This document shows positions 1 to 13,255 of a stretch of DNA of 64,000 bases, one piece after another. Numbering within the stretch: position 1 is the first letter of the stretch; each line of letters begins with the position of its first letter. The stretch covers positions 148,528,583 through 148,592,582 of the forward strand of contig NC_071390.1 in the NCBI RefSeq assembly GCF_022682495.2. Direction: 5' to 3'. The notes beneath the pieces are model-generated. The model saw nothing but the letters and a program-made list of their open reading frames with translations, was not told where the DNA came from and made no database searches. Both the position numbers and the translations under genes were made by a program. The DNA is from Desmodus rotundus. Lineage: Eukaryota; Chordata; Mammalia; Chiroptera; Phyllostomidae.

Positions 1-519
1 CCAATTTTGAGTTTGAATATTGCAGCATTTAAAAAATAAGTAGATGAAAAGAATTATTTCAAATATATATTTTAGGGGCAAAAATAAATTATAAAATAAT
101 ATGTAAGTTATAACCGCTTTTCATGTTTTAAATATTATATGTATTTTACATGCATTGGCATACATTTTATGTGCATTAGTATGTGAAACCATAGAAAAAT
201 GTATCCACTTAGAATTAAAATATTTGAAAAAGTATTTACTTGATAAAGTAACTCTTAAAGTTTTATTTGTTCCTATGCTTGCTAACTTAAAATATCCAGT
301 AAAATATCCCATCATTTTTCTGGCCAAGAGTATAATTTCCTGGGCGCTGTTAGATTTATTAGTTGACCACCTTCTTACACCATATACAAGAATAAACTCA
401 AAATGAATTAAAGACTTAAATGTAAGACTCAAAACCATAAAACTCCTAGAAAAAAAACATTGGCAGTAAAATCTTGGCTATTTCTCATAGCAATATTGTT
501 ATTTTCCTGATATATCTTC
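1..519. other. AT-rich flank, nothing recognised
   Basis: No gene, RNA or repeat recognised. Short open frames on both strands have no recognisable content. Confidence 0.5.
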
Positions 520-1690
520 TCGGGCAAAGGAAACAAAAGAAAAAAATAAACAAATGGGACTACACCAAAGTAAAATGTTTTTGCACAGCAAAGGGAAACC
601 ATCAACAAAATGAAATGACAACCTACTGAGTGAGATTGTCACCAATGATACAACTGATAAGGGGTTAATATCCAAAATGTATAAAGAACTTATAAAACTC
701 AACACCAAAAAACAAGCAAACAAACAACTATCCAATGAAAAAATGAGCAACGTACCTGAATGGCTCCTTCTCCAAAGAGGGCATACAGATGGCCAATAGA
801 TGGAGAAAAGGTGCTCAATATCACTAATCATTAGAGAAATGCAAATTAAAACCACAATGAGATATCACCTGACAACTGTCAGAATGGCTCTCATCAATGT
901 CAACAAACAAGTGTTGGCAAATACGTGGTGAAAAGGGAACCCTCATGCACTGTTGGTGGAAATGTAGATTATGTAGCCACTGTGGAAAACAGTATGGAGG
1001 TTCCTCAAAATATTAAAATTGGAACTGCCTTATGATCCAGCTATTCCACTTCTGGGTATATATCCAAAGAAATCTAAAACACTAATTCAAAAGAATATAT
1101 GCACCCCTATATGTTCATTGCAGCAGTAGTTACAGTAACCAACCCATGGGAGCAACCCAAGTGCCCATCAATAGACAAGTGGATACAAATGCTGTGGTAC
1201 ATGTACACAATAGAGTGCCACTCAGCCATGAAATGGAAGGAAACCGTACCATTTGCAATAGCATAGAGGGACCTAGAGGGTATTATGCTAAGTGAAATAA
1301 GTCAGAGAAAGACAAATATCATGTGATCCCACTTACATGTGAAATCTAAAGAACAAAATAAACTAACAAAACAGAAACAGACTCACCGATACAGAAAACA
1401 GACTGATGGGGGCCAGAGGAAAGGGGGGCTGGGGAATTGGGTGAAAAAGGTGAAGGGATTGAGAAATACAGATTGGTAGTCACAAACTAGTTATGGGGAT
1501 GCAAAGTACAGCATAGGGAACACCGTCAATAGTATTATCATAACTATGTGTGGTGCCGGTTGGGTACTGGGAATATCGGGGGAACACTTTGTGAAGTATA
1601 TGATCGTCTAACAACTATACTGCACACCTGAAACTAATACAAAATAATTATAAATGTAAACCATAAATGAAAAAAATTAAATTAAAAAAT
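520..1690 (+). mobile_element. L1 LINE, 5'-truncated (ORF2 3' end and 3' UTR)
   Basis: Sense-strand L1: the end of the ORF2 reading frame (the region encoding the C-terminal domain, broken by frameshifts and stops), including the typical 'compare and subtract' landmarks such as the CACTGTTGGTGGAAATGTAG block and the CCACTCAGCCATGAAATGG block. The 3' UTR ends in the CACCTGAAACTAATAC tail and an A-rich end near 1680. Inactive. Confidence 0.9.
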
Positions 1691-2087
1691 GTAAAATAAA
1701 AATTTACTAGTTTACATAATGCCTTTCCCAACTGTAGGATGCTGTAACAAATCAATTGACAAAATAGGTAAAAATGGTACCTAATAAGTAAGAATTGCTA
1801 TGTTGCAATGGGGATATAAAAATTTTTTAAATTAGTGAAGCACAATAGACATATATTAAAGTGAAGATCATAAGCTCAATGAAATATCACAAAGTGAACA
1901 CTTTTATAACCAACATCCAGGTCAAGAAATAGAATGTTACTAGTAATCCACATCCCTTCTTGTTCCCTCACCATTTCTAATCCTCCCTTCGCCTCAAAGA
2001 TAATTAACAAGTCAATATTCTGATTTTCATCACCATAGATTAGTTTTATCTATTTTTGAATAAAAATTTTTTTTCACCTGAAGGCAT

Positions 2088-2290
2088 GCTTATTTTTATT
2101 TTTATTTTTTTTAGAGAGAGGGGAAGGGAGGAAGAGAAACATCAATGTGAGGAACATCGATTGGTTGCCTCTGGCACATGCTCTGACTGGGGACCGAACT
2201 TGCAATCTAGGCTGTCCTCTGACTGAAAAACGAGGTCGTGACCCTTTAAGGAACAAGGCTCCAACCAACTGAGCCACATAGCCCAGGGCC
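2088..2290 (-). mobile_element. Ves SINE
   Basis: Bat tRNA-derived SINE on the minus strand. The 5' tRNA-like head is at 2290 (GGCCCTGGGC on the minus strand), followed by degraded A and B boxes; the CATCGAT/GTTTCTCT region is in the middle, and the A-rich tail is read as T-runs at 2090-2112. Confidence 0.9.
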
Positions 2291-2339
2291 TGAATTTTTT
2301 TATAAATAGAAAAAAAAAATGATTAGAGGAGTACCTATT

Positions 2340-3930
2340 GTCCCCCACTGTCCTCCATAATATTGTTCAGACTTTCCCCTTTTAGTCATTCTGGTGGAGC
2401 TGAAGGATATCTCTTTGTGGTTCTGATTTCAATTCCCCTGAAAAGTAATATTGCCATCTTTTCATATATTTACTGGCCATTTGGATATCTTCTTTTGAGA
2501 AGTGTCTCTTCAAACCCTGCCCACTTCTCTTTGGGTTATCAATCTTTTTCATATTAATCTGTACAAGTTCTTCACATATTCTGGATTTGAAATCTTTTTT
2601 TTGTTGTTATACAGATTGCAAATGTTGTCTTTTACCCTGTGGTTTTCATTTTTACTGTCTGAATGATTTGAGTTGTAGTTCTTAATTTTAATGTAATCTA
2701 ATTTATCATCTTCTATTTAGATAGAGCTCTTTTCTGTTTAAAAAACCTTTGCCTAACCTAATACTCTGAAGATAATGCTCTTATTTTATTTTCTGGAAGA
2801 TTTAATGTTTAACACATCCTATTTATATCTACAATCTGCTTGTAATGAATTTTTGCGTGTGGAATGAAGAAGGGTCCAGTTGCATCTTTACTACATTGGT
2901 AAATGGATAACCAATTGACTTAATACCACTTATTGAAAAGATGTTGTCTGTTATAAAGCAAGAGTCCACATATGTATATGAATAAGATTTGAAATCTCTT
3001 TTCTGGTCCATTGGTCTTTTTCTCAATCTTTTTGCCAATTCATACTACTGATTACTTTGTTTTATTTTAAATCGTATTTGATAGATAAAGTCCTCTATAC
3101 TTCTTTTTCTTCTTTAAGACTCACTGCTATTCTTCCTCCTTCGCATTTCCATATAAATTTTAGAATCAGCTTGTCAGTTTTCATAAAACCTGCTGGAATT
3201 TTTGGTTTCTTTGAATATATTCACTACATAAACTCATTGAATTTAGAAAGAACTAACATCTTTGTAATACCAAGTTTTCTAATGAAAACATATTTATTAA
3301 GTTCTGCTTTTGATAATGTTTATGGTTTTCTGTATAGAGGTTTACATCTTTTATTAAGCCTATTCCTAGGCATTTGATGCTTCTAAAAATTATTCTATAT
3401 GGTATCTTTAATTGTTTCTACTTATAGCTGCTCCAGAGAAATACAACTGATTTTGTATATTGATAGTGGACTCAATCTTATTGCTAATGCTTTTATTAAT
3501 TCTAAAAATTTACCTGAAGATTCCTTTTTATTTTCTTTGACCCAATTACATCGTCTGTGAACAATAACCTTTACTTGTTACTTTCCAACCCTTGTATATT
3601 TCTTGTCTTTTTCTTGCCCATTACACTATTGATTGGACATTTTGATATTGGGCATCATTATCTCACCCAGGACTTAGTGAGAGGGTTTTCATCATTTCAG
3701 CAATATTGGATGTGTTTTTTATAGTACTCTATGTTAGATCAAGTAAATGTCCTTCTATTTCTACTTTCTTAGAAGGTTTTTAAAAACATGAATAAATGTA
3801 TTGCATTAGATGCTTTTTCTGCATCTACTAAAGCATCTTATAGTCTTTCTTCTTTAATCTGTTCATACAACAAATTCATTAACTGATGTTATAATGTTGA
3901 AAAGACTTGCATTATTAGATTTATTTAACA
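2340..3930 (-). mobile_element. Ancient L1 (L1M-type) ORF2 fragment
   Basis: Antisense L1 ORF2 recognisable from landmarks such as TCATTCTGGTGGAGCTGAAG, the 'ttcacatattctggatttgaaatc' type block, and the CATATAAATTTTAGAATCAG block. Highly diverged with many indels, older than the bat-specific L1 copies. Confidence 0.8.
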
Positions 3931-3949
3931 TTCATATGTTTTTCCTATC

Positions 3950-4300
3950 TTTTCCAGATTTATTGAGACATGTTTGACATAATAACACTATACAAATTTA
4001 AGGTGTGCACTTGATGGTTTGATGTATGTATATATTGTGAAATGATTATCACAATATATAAGGTTTGTCAACACATTCATCTCTGTTTCTATGAGTTCAG
4101 TTTCTCCTGGATTCCACATACGGTATTTGTCTACACAAATGAGAAAGCAACATACAGAACATTACACTGCCTTTTAGACAAGGCACCTTATAGTTCCTTT
4201 TGCAAAATCACCTGTGCCTTCTCCAGTTTCTCTCTCCTTTTCTATCTCTGCGTCTGTCTGTTTTTCTTATTCACCACTGCATCCTTCTAACATGGGCCTG
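3950..4300 (-). mobile_element. L1M-type 3' region fragment
   Basis: Starts with the TTTATTGAGACATG-like block and contains ATATATTGTGAAATGATTAT, both typical of old antisense L1 3' regions. Family assignment by memory of consensus, hence moderate. Confidence 0.5.
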
Positions 4301-4589
4301 ACACCCATGGGTTCATTGTAGACACTAACACTTAATAGATACAAATAAACATGTGTTGACAGTATCTTGATGCTTTTAGTTTAGACAGTCTGTATATTTC
4401 ATACATCACAGAACTCTATTAGATTTTTTCTTTTTAATCTCATAATTGTATCAGATTTTAGGGAATAGGCAAACACAATAAATTAAGAAGTTTAGGAGTC
4501 CTTTTAATAAGAACATTAAAATCAGTATATGATTTAGGTAGTATGTTTCTATGAGAATATATTTATTAGGACTTCTGGAGAGTCCCTAT

Positions 4590-5640
4590 TAAATTATTTA
4601 GATTTAGGAATAGGCTTTGGAATCTGAGACCTTGGCTCTAACCCCTGCTTTAAGGCAGGACCATGCCTGGCATATTCAAGGGACACAGAGGGGGCTGACA
4701 GGCCACAGAGTAAAGAGCAGACTGTAGGAAGTAAGATTGGAGAGGTGGGTGTAAGAAGATCATGCAGACTTTGAAGACCATTGTAATGACTTTGAATATA
4801 ATGTATTGAAAGGGGAAGCCATTGGAAAGTGTGAGTAAAGGCCTTGACTTAACTCGATCTGACATGATGTGACATGATCTGACTTATGTTTTAACAGGAT
4901 AATGCTGGCTGCTCGATTGAAATAGGCTGATGGGAAGCAAAGGAAGAAATAGGGAAACCCAGTGAAGGAGATTATAGTAGTTCACATGAGCTGTAATAGT
5001 GGTTGGGCCCAGATGTCAGCAAGGGAACTAACTGATGGAAAGTGATCAAATTCTGGATGCATTTTTAAGGTGGAATGTAAGAATTTTCTGAAAATTTGAA
5101 CATGGGGTTTAGGGAAAAGGGGCATCAAGATTACCTCCAAAATTTTGGTCTGAGCTTTTAGAAGGGTGAAATTACTATTGTGTGATGTAAGAGATTGAAA
5201 TGGCAGAAGGAACAAGTTTGGGGAGAGGGGTTAGTACCAGAAGCTCAGTGTGGGGCAGTTTAAGTTTGTAATGGCGATGAGCTGTCCAAATGGAGAGGCC
5301 AAATAAGGGTGGAGTGCACAGATCAGGTCCAAGCTAGAGATAATTTGTTTGGGAGCGATGACAGGAACAGGAAAATTTAAGCCAAGAAAATAGACAAAAT
5401 CACTTAGTGAAGGCACACTGACAGAGAAGAAAAGCCACCCATGGCCCTTAATATGTAGATATTGGGGAGAGGAGGATGAACAAGTGAGAGAGACTGAAAA
5501 GGATTAGCTTGAAAAAGGCAAACCACACATATATGGTGTCCTAAAGGCCAAGTGCAGAAAGTATTTCAGGGAAGACAGAGGATCAACTGTGAGGATTTGC
5601 CATCACAAGGCATGTGAGGACTGTGAACTAACATCAGACT
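4590..5640 (+). repeat. Ancient interspersed repeat, copy A (family unassigned)
   Basis: G/A-rich block with a characteristic series: 'GGGGAAGCCATTGGAAAG', 'GACATGATCTGACTTATG', 'GCTGGCTGC', 'GATCAAATTCTGGATGCATT', 'AAGTGCAGAAAGTATTTCA'. This series is found in many mammalian loci and recurs in the same order and orientation near 44.6-45.8 and 58.2-58.9 kb. I do not assign the Repbase name. Confidence 0.6.
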
Positions 5641-6889
5641 TACGGATACATTGTATTACTGAAGAGAATACTGATGCAGAAGAAGGGAGGTATTTCAGTT
5701 CTTGAGTGGATGAGAGATTCTGGGATTCAGTACACAAGTAGAGGGGCACACTTTGCCTTACTGCCAATTAAGAAGAAAACCAAAATAAAATCTGAATAGG
5801 CAAAAATAGTAAGCCATCTGAGCAATAAGGAAGAATATCCTAATAAGTCTGTAAAAATCCAAAATGAGGTTATATCTCCTTACCTGGGGAGTTACTTCAA
5901 CCTTTAGAGACAGTCCATAAGTAACATAATACTTTTCACCTGAGAATGGGATAGGACTTTCCTGTTGGATAATGTTAAATTTCATCCTATTATTCAATAT
6001 ACAACTAAACTTGCTTACCAATCCCTTAGTAGAATGCACCCCCCCAAAAAAAATCTCTCTAAGAATGTTTTTAAATAGCAAGAAAGAAAAACTTTGGATT
6101 TAAAGAATAGTAATATTTTCATTGTCACTGTTCCATAAAACATATTGTGATAGGTTATTCTTTTGCCAGCTCAATGTCCGAGTTGGAAAGAGAGACCCAA
6201 AGCAAGGCCCATGGCAGTTAATGTTCAAGACACTCACTAATATAGAGTAAAAGACTAAAATGATCCAGTGTTTAGCAATTCTACTTCTGTAATAACATGA
6301 GTTCATTGAGACTGGAACATTTCACATATTTGAATTCTAAAAATTTGGCTTGATCCATAAGTTATATACAAAGCAGTGAAAAACTGACTTGAATTAATTT
6401 TTACAGTATCCAATTGGAGATTTTTTTATCTTAAAAAATCATGAATTATTAAGAATTACTGTATAAGAGATACTGTTTCTTTAAAAAAAAAACTCTACAG
6501 TTCATATCCTAAATGAGCATAACGTTAAAAATCAGCCAGCTCAAATTCCTGTACACACTTGGTTGCTCCCTTTAATGGAGATTACAACAGTTCTGTTCCT
6601 ACCTTCCTGAGATGAAAAGTAAGGGTGAGATGAGGTGAGCTGAGCTGCTGGCTAGGGCAGAGAAGCAAGAACAGTGAAGTGAGAGAAAAGATGCTTAGTC
6701 ATTAAATTACCACCACTTACCTAGACAATATTTACCAATCCATATTTTGTAATCTATACTACTCGTAAATACTTTTCCAGTTTTCACAAGACAAAGTCAC
6801 TTCAACATAATTAATTTAGATGTTTGTCTTTTAAAGAACAGTGTAGTATTCACTTCCACCCAACACACTGTGCCCTCCACCCCACCCCT
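5641..6889. other. Intergenic, nothing recognised
   Basis: AT-rich sequence without a recognisable gene or repeat family. The open frames on the minus strand (about 5758-6306) have no similarity I can name. Confidence 0.4.
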
Positions 6890-6990
6890 ACTAGGTTAGT
6901 GACCTTGGTAAAATGACCTTTCTGAGCCTCAGTTTCCAAACGATCTGACATCCCAATGTTAAAATCAAGTGATATTTTAAGTGGTACTTT
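6890..6990 (+). repeat. MIR SINE fragment
   Basis: Contains the MIR core signature GTGACCTTGG...CTGAGCCTCAGTTTCC in sense orientation. Ancient mammalian tRNA-derived SINE. Confidence 0.75.
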
Positions 6991-7595
6991 GAATTATTAT
7001 TATTGTGGTTTAATAATAGTACATTATTTTCCTATTTCTAATGATGTTTCAAGAGTTGAGAAAAGGAAGCAGAAGTTTCTATATGCGGGCTTCAGTGTCA
7101 TTGATAGAATAATTGTATAAAATTAAAAGAGGTAATCAAAAGATACATGAGGCCAAAGTTCCCTAGCTTATCCCTAAATTAGTAAATCCCTTCATATTCC
7201 TCACATCCCTGTGCAAACAGATGAGCTGTAATATCCATTTGTGGTAAAGAAATAATCCCTATTTTCTTAAACACACGAACATATAATTATACCATCATTA
7301 ACACTGATGTAAACAATGCAATTTTTTAAACTAAAACTGCACATATGTTTAGCTGTTTAAAACACTAGTGAAATAGTATTTAAGAAAATGAGAAACTAAG
7401 GTAAATAAAGAGAACAGGTGTTCGAGATTCAATGGGAGACACTTCAGATTTTGTTTATTTTAGCATTCATAAAAAACTACACTTATTTTATGAGAATTTT
7501 GCAACTTACTTTCTGTTATGACAACCACTTTGAACAAAACAAGAATTATTGAGTAAAGTCAAACAATTATTTATTTACTGGACATATCCTATGTG
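6991..7595. other. Intergenic, nothing recognised
   Basis: AT-rich; no feature identified. Confidence 0.4.
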
Positions 7596-7925
7596 CCTAG
7601 CTCCACCAACTTCCTTCAATACACCAGCATGCCCCTTTTGGAGATATGGAGCACTGGAAATTTATTTTGTGATTTAAAGGGCGGAAGCCATGATCCCTTT
7701 TCATCTACGATCACTCTTACCCTGCTCTATTTCTCCATGGCACTTAGTCATCTTCTAACCTATTATATGATTTGTTTATTTATTTTACTTGTCTCTTCTT
7801 ATGTGTCTCTTCTTAGGATGTAAGTTTTACTAGGTGGGGATTTTCGTTTGTCTGGTTCCTTGATGTATACCAAGAATTCAGAACAGTGCCTGGCATGTAG
7901 AAGTAGATCAATAAACGTTTGTCAA
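7596..7925 (+). mobile_element. L2 LINE 3' end
   Basis: Ends with ACAGTGCCTGGCATGTAGA...CAATAAACGTTTGTCAAATGAAT, the L2 3' terminus, and upstream has the 'TTAGGATGTAAGTTTTAC...GGGGATTTTCGTTT' part of its 3' UTR. Old, non-coding. Confidence 0.75.
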
Positions 7926-8695
7926 ATGAATTCTTCTTATGTGTCCCTCTTTAGAAATACTAGGCTCTCCCCTTTGGAGCCATGCTGGGTTTTTAAGGTT
8001 AAATAACATGTTTGACATCTTTGGCTTAATATTTGATCTCACTTTTATCTTCCTTAGGCACACAGCTCTGTCCGATTTTCTACGAACAATCCAGTAATGT
8101 TTTCTGTAGTGACCTTCCCATAATGACCTTCCCACTAATGAAAGAATAATAATTGCCTTAAACCAATAGTTGGCTACACTCAGAATTCCTTAAATAATCC
8201 TCTATTTTACTATTTCTTTTGTTCTAAGATCTTTGTTAATGACTAGGATGACTTTTGAAAAGTATTCTTTCTCTGTGATAATTCATTATTACCTGTACCT
8301 ATTTTACATTCTTTCTAGCTTTTCTTGGATAGTGTGACTAAGTCCGTATCTTTTATCATGATTACAGCTTTCTTCAGATATGCAGTTAATACTTTTTAAA
8401 ATATAATTTCACTCTTCAAAATCCTCAATTACTGCATCTTATATGTATGTGTGTATCTGCGTAAAACTTGAAAGCGATTTTGTTAGGCTTCTGAGATTTC
8501 TTCCTATCCTGCAGTCACTGTTTTTGACTGCTGATAGTCTGAAAGACCAAATTACCATGATGTTGTGAGTGATACATCTTTTTGAAATCTCTCCCTCCTG
8601 CTTAAATTTCCTTTAATGACAACAAAATCTTGTAACATCTTACCAAAACAAAAAACTTTCTTCCCCTACTTCTATTTCTACTATTTCTTTTTTTC
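7926..8695. other. Intergenic, nothing recognised
   Basis: AT-rich sequence; one minus-strand open frame of 75 codons (7908-8135) overlaps the L2 end and is not a credible gene. Confidence 0.4.
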
Positions 8696-8709
8696 TATTG
8701 GCTTATTTA

Positions 8710-8949
8710 TTTATCCTCATACAAGGACATGCTTATTGACTTCAGAGAGGGGAAAAGAGGGAGAGAAACATCGATGAGAGAGACAGACAGATAGACAGAC
8801 AAATACATCAATCAATTTCCTCTTGCACACACCCAGGCCAAGGACTGAACATACAACCTAGATTTGTGCCCTGACTGGGAATCAAACCTGTGACCTTTCT
8901 GTTTACAGGATGATGCTCCAACCAGCTGAGTCACACTGGCCATAGTCTG
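8710..8949 (-). mobile_element. Ves SINE with target-site duplication
   Basis: Minus-strand Ves: tail side at 8710, tRNA-like head near 8944. Flanked by 14-bp duplications, 8696-8709 (TATTGGCTTATTTA) and 8950-8963 (TATTGGCTAATTTA), differing at one base. Contains a short GACA/GATA-type expansion (8785-8805). Confidence 0.92.
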
Positions 8950-8963
8950 TATTGGCTAATTTA

Positions 8964-10135
8964 AAATGTGCATATTGAAGGCACGCTACCCTGAGAGTTT
9001 TACTATTAATTTTGTATCTGGTTGACAATTTATTTTGGTCCAAAAGGAACTACTATAGTTATGTCCTCTTAGCTTCATATACTATATAAATGTAAGTACT
9101 TTTAAATTGTTTCAAAAATAATCTTTTCATTACATTTATGGGTTATGCTGGACACAAGGAAATATTAGGTTTTTCCCCAACTCTGTTTTCTCCACTTGAG
9201 GTATTCACTCTAGAAGATACATTTTGACCTCTCCTGTCTTCATTACTCTAAAGATACACTGTCATGTATCTTAACATTCATGGACAACCTAACTTAGATC
9301 CTTTTCTACTCCAAAGCTACAAAATTCTAATTCAGAATTCAAGCTGCTTTGGATGGTGGATAACTATCAGCTCTTGACTGCTATTTTCCTTTAACCTCAT
9401 GTTAAAGATGCTTGCTCCAAAAGGCAATCTTTTCTTCTTTGGATCTCAGAACTCAGGTATCCTAATACCATATGTAATGGTACTAAAATGTGAGGGCTAA
9501 TCCCTTGGATCACTTAAAAGGGGCTATCACTTTTTCAGCTTTTTTGCTTTCTGTAAGTTGAAGTTCAGGTAATTCAATACTCTGATGCAAATTATGATCT
9601 CCTTCCATATCAGCTTCCAATCAGGATATTTATCATAAATACATTAAAATATACGTACTTTCCAGATATGCTCATCACTCTAGCAAGAGTTATTAGCCAT
9701 GCTACTACAAAAGAGTTTATAATAGAGCATGAGGGTTAAGACACTGAACAATTGATTATGAAATAAAGATGATAAAAACTTGGGTTGGGTGGTCAGAGAC
9801 TAGAGGAATCAATGAAGAATAAAGGGCAGATAGAGAAGGATTTGGGGAGAAAAAAAATCTTCTGAAACACGGGAGTAGGAGGGAATGTTCTGTGTTTATG
9901 GAACTGCTCAACTAGAGAAGAGGGAATATAAAATTTTGTCATTCAAAATTTTGTACATTATGAGAAAATTTATAGAAGTATCGAACGTGAAACAAAATGT
10001 TCCTGCTCATAATTCTTTTCCTAATATTGACATTTTCTTAATGCTTTAGAATTTTGTCGTGGCACAGCCCTGGATATGGTTTTATGTTTATCAAATGAGT
10101 ACAATGATATTTAAACATGGGAGTTATAGTTATAA
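8964..10135. other. Intergenic, nothing recognised
   Basis: No recognisable gene or repeat. Confidence 0.4.
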
Positions 10136-10290
10136 TCTTGGTTTGAGAGTCTGTCTAGACTATATGAACTATGTGACTATAGGTTCTCAAAATCTGTTTC
10201 TACAAATGAGATTGAAATAATGGCTATTAGTGCTAAGGTGAAGCTCAAATAAAATCATGTGATAGATTATAAAAGGCTCAACAAATGGTG
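10136..10290 (+). repeat. MIR SINE fragment
   Basis: Degraded MIR: GAACTATGTGACTATAGG, then an AAATGAGATTGAAATAATGG block and the AAAAGGCTCAACAAATGGTG end. Confidence 0.55.
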
Positions 10291-12429
10291 CATTCTGTAT
10301 TAAAATTGGTAACTGTGCATTAACATACATAGGATAGTTCCTTCTTTCCTTTCCTTTTTTATTATAGAATCTCAACACAGGGGACACAGGATTCACCATT
10401 TTATTGTGGAAAGATGCTTTCATTCTTTATCTGGAACATGGCAGCAATCATTCCCTAGTTATATCTAAATGACTGAATTGCAAGGTGAACTGTATTGGTG
10501 ACTAACTCATTTCCCCTCACCTCTAGGACTCTCTTTTCCCAAGATCAAGCAATTTTCCTGTGTAATGAACTGTATCTGCTATCAAGTAGCCTGGAAATTA
10601 AGAGGTCCAAAGCACCTTCCAAGTCCTCATTTTCTATTGGGTATCAGGATGTCTTTTGCTGCTACATCACTGATCTATGTTTTCCAAGGCTATACAAAGG
10701 AGAAATGCAAAAAAATGAATGGAATTGCAAAGCAATTTCATATATGAGGAAAAAACTTCAATCAATTTTGAATTATACAGGGGATAGTTTTCTAGCTAAT
10801 GGGTTGTCAAATATTTGCATCAAATGCTTCTGTCTGGTTGATAGCCTTCTGGTCAGTTCGAGGCTGACTAGCAATTGCAAGGGGAGCAGGTGCAACAACG
10901 ACATGCTTTAAAACCAACATCAACCAACAAAAGTGGATTTCAGTGGTTAGATTTAAGACCGTAACATACCCAAAGTCTGGAGAAAGTGAGTTCAAGAAGG
11001 ACAAAAACATATGTAACCTAAGTGACAAGAAAAAGTTCAGGCCATGCATTTTTTTATTTAGTATGACTTCTACAGGCACAGAAAATAAAACAAGGAATAA
11101 CGAATCAATTTATTCAATAATCTTGAGACAAATTCTATTTTTCTCAACAGCCAATGTTTTTTTTATCTTTTTCTTTTAGCAGATGATATGGGTAATTTTC
11201 TCTAACCATTCTGGTATTTCTAACATTTGATGAACATTTGATGTTTTTTACTCATATATTACTTTTTGGCATTTAATAAAGATGTCCCATTACCTAATGA
11301 AACATCTGCCAGAAAATCTTTCATATTATGATATTATTTGAAAACCAGTAACAGATATTTGTCAGAGTTCACCAATCAAAAGGGCAAAATCAAAAAATAA
11401 GTTGAGCTACTAAATAGAAAAGAAACTTATTTAATAATACTAATTAATTCAATGCACATAAAGTGAGTAAATTCCACAACTATTCATAACATTAAAATAA
11501 TATAAATTGCTAGCTGTACTAGCAAAACATGTTGAATAATGTCGATTCCAAAGGTGCATGAATTATGTACCATGCTGAGAATGACCTTTATCTATAACTA
11601 AAATATGGCTACTGAAGGTGAAAAAAAATGATCTAAATCTATACAGCAACAGTATAAAACAATATCAAAAATAAGCATAAAATAATAATTTGGCTCTTTT
11701 TTATGACCTGTAGGGACACTTTATATAGTAAGCTAGGAAGAAAAATTCTATTAGTTCAATTGCATTTGACAGTTAATAGAACACATTGGCCAAAATCAGG
11801 CAGATAATTTCAGAGACATAACTGATCATAAAACCAAAGCCAGTCCTTTGCAAAAATGTTCAAAAAAAAAAAAGCACATTACTTTTCAAAATTCTGTCTG
11901 GGTGGATTTAACATAAATCAAATATTTAATACAGCATTTCAATTTGGATCTCTTCTTACTCTGCTTTTGTATATTTGTTTTTTATAATTCCACTGATAAA
12001 AAGCACCTACATCAGAGGGTAAACAAGAGAAAAAAGAAATTAAAAATAATAACTCAATTTATGTTACTGAAGTGAGTTAACATTATATAGGCTCTAATAA
12101 AATACAAAAGAGCTATTCATTCCAAATTGATTAATATCTGACTTTAGGAAGAATTTTTATATTGATACAGTAGCACTATACAGTGAAACATCAATTTTCA
12201 ATTGATGTTTTATAGTACAATTTTCTGTCTTATAGTACAATTTTCAAAATAACTCCCTCATACATCATCTCATGTTATACTCACCAAAGCTCTGTGAATA
12301 TGTAGGGAATTTTGGTTTATGTAGGGAAAATAGGGTTAATTCTTCAGAGAAGGAACTCAGGCTCACATAAGTTAGGTAATTTGTCCAAGATTATACCCAC
12401 GATAGAGAGTTGGGTGTGGACTCATAAAT
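10291..12429. other. Intergenic, unique; small hairpin and direct repeat at 12186-12246
   Basis: The longest open frame (10495-10911, plus, 138 codons) has no recognisable domain, no CpG promoter and no splice context, so it is not called. Near the end lies a perfect inverted repeat (arms 12186-12196 and 12200-12210) followed by a tandem 21-bp-period repeat of TTATAGTACAATTTTC. Confidence 0.4.
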
Positions 12430-13255
12430 ATTATTCATTCACCTTTTGCTAATGAACGGTTCTTCCGTTTTCTAACTATTCTCTGCCAGATGAAGGCAAT
12501 GTTGATAGAGGAGAGTGAGAAAATCCATCTGAGATTAAGAATTTCCAATAAACATGGTATATGCTTCCACTTAATTTTATCTTCCTGCATTTCTTTCTTC
12601 AATATCCTATAGTTTTCTGAGTATAGGTCTTTTATCTCCTTAGCTAATCTTAGACACCTTATTTTTTTTTGTTGTTGCATCAGTAAATGGAATTGTTTTC
12701 TTGGTTTCTCTTTCTGATGGTTCATTATTGGTATATAAAAATGCCATTGATTTCTGAGTATTAATTTTGGATCCTGCTATTTTGCTGAATTCATTAGTTC
12801 TAGTAGCTTTCTGGTGGAGCCTTCAGGGTTTTCTTTGTATAATATCATGTCATCTGTGAATAATGACACTTTTACTTCTTCCTTTCCAATTTGGATGGAC
12901 CTGGAGATTACTATGCTAAGTGAAATAAGCCAGTCAGTAAAAGACAAATACCATATGATCTCACTTACATGTGGACTCTAATGAACAAAATAAACTGATG
13001 AATAAAATAGAAACAGAGACATGGATACATGGAACAGACTGGCAGCTGTCAGAGGCATGGGGGGAGGAGGCACTGGATGAAAGAAGGTGAAGCGGCTAGC
13101 CAAAGAACTATGTGCATAACCCATAGACACAGACAACAGTGTGGTGGTGGCCAGAGGGAAGTCAGAGGAGGTCTGGGTGGAGGTGAACAAAGAAGGAGAA
13201 AATGGAGACATCTGTAATAGTGTGAATAATAAAAATAAAATTAAAAAAGAAAAAA
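12430..13255. mobile_element. L1 LINE with 5' inversion (twin priming)
   Basis: 12430-12893 is antisense L1 ORF2; at about 12894 it switches to the sense strand (GGATGGACCTGGAGATTACT) and runs through the ORF2 end and G-rich 3' UTR to an A-rich tail at 13225-13255. An inverted 5' part joined to a sense 3' part is the normal product of twin priming. No clear target-site duplication was found. Confidence 0.82.

Noticed and set aside
10495..10911. 138-codon plus-strand open frame
   Set aside because: No recognisable motif, no promoter or splice context, AT-rich intergenic surroundings; overlaps frames on both strands.
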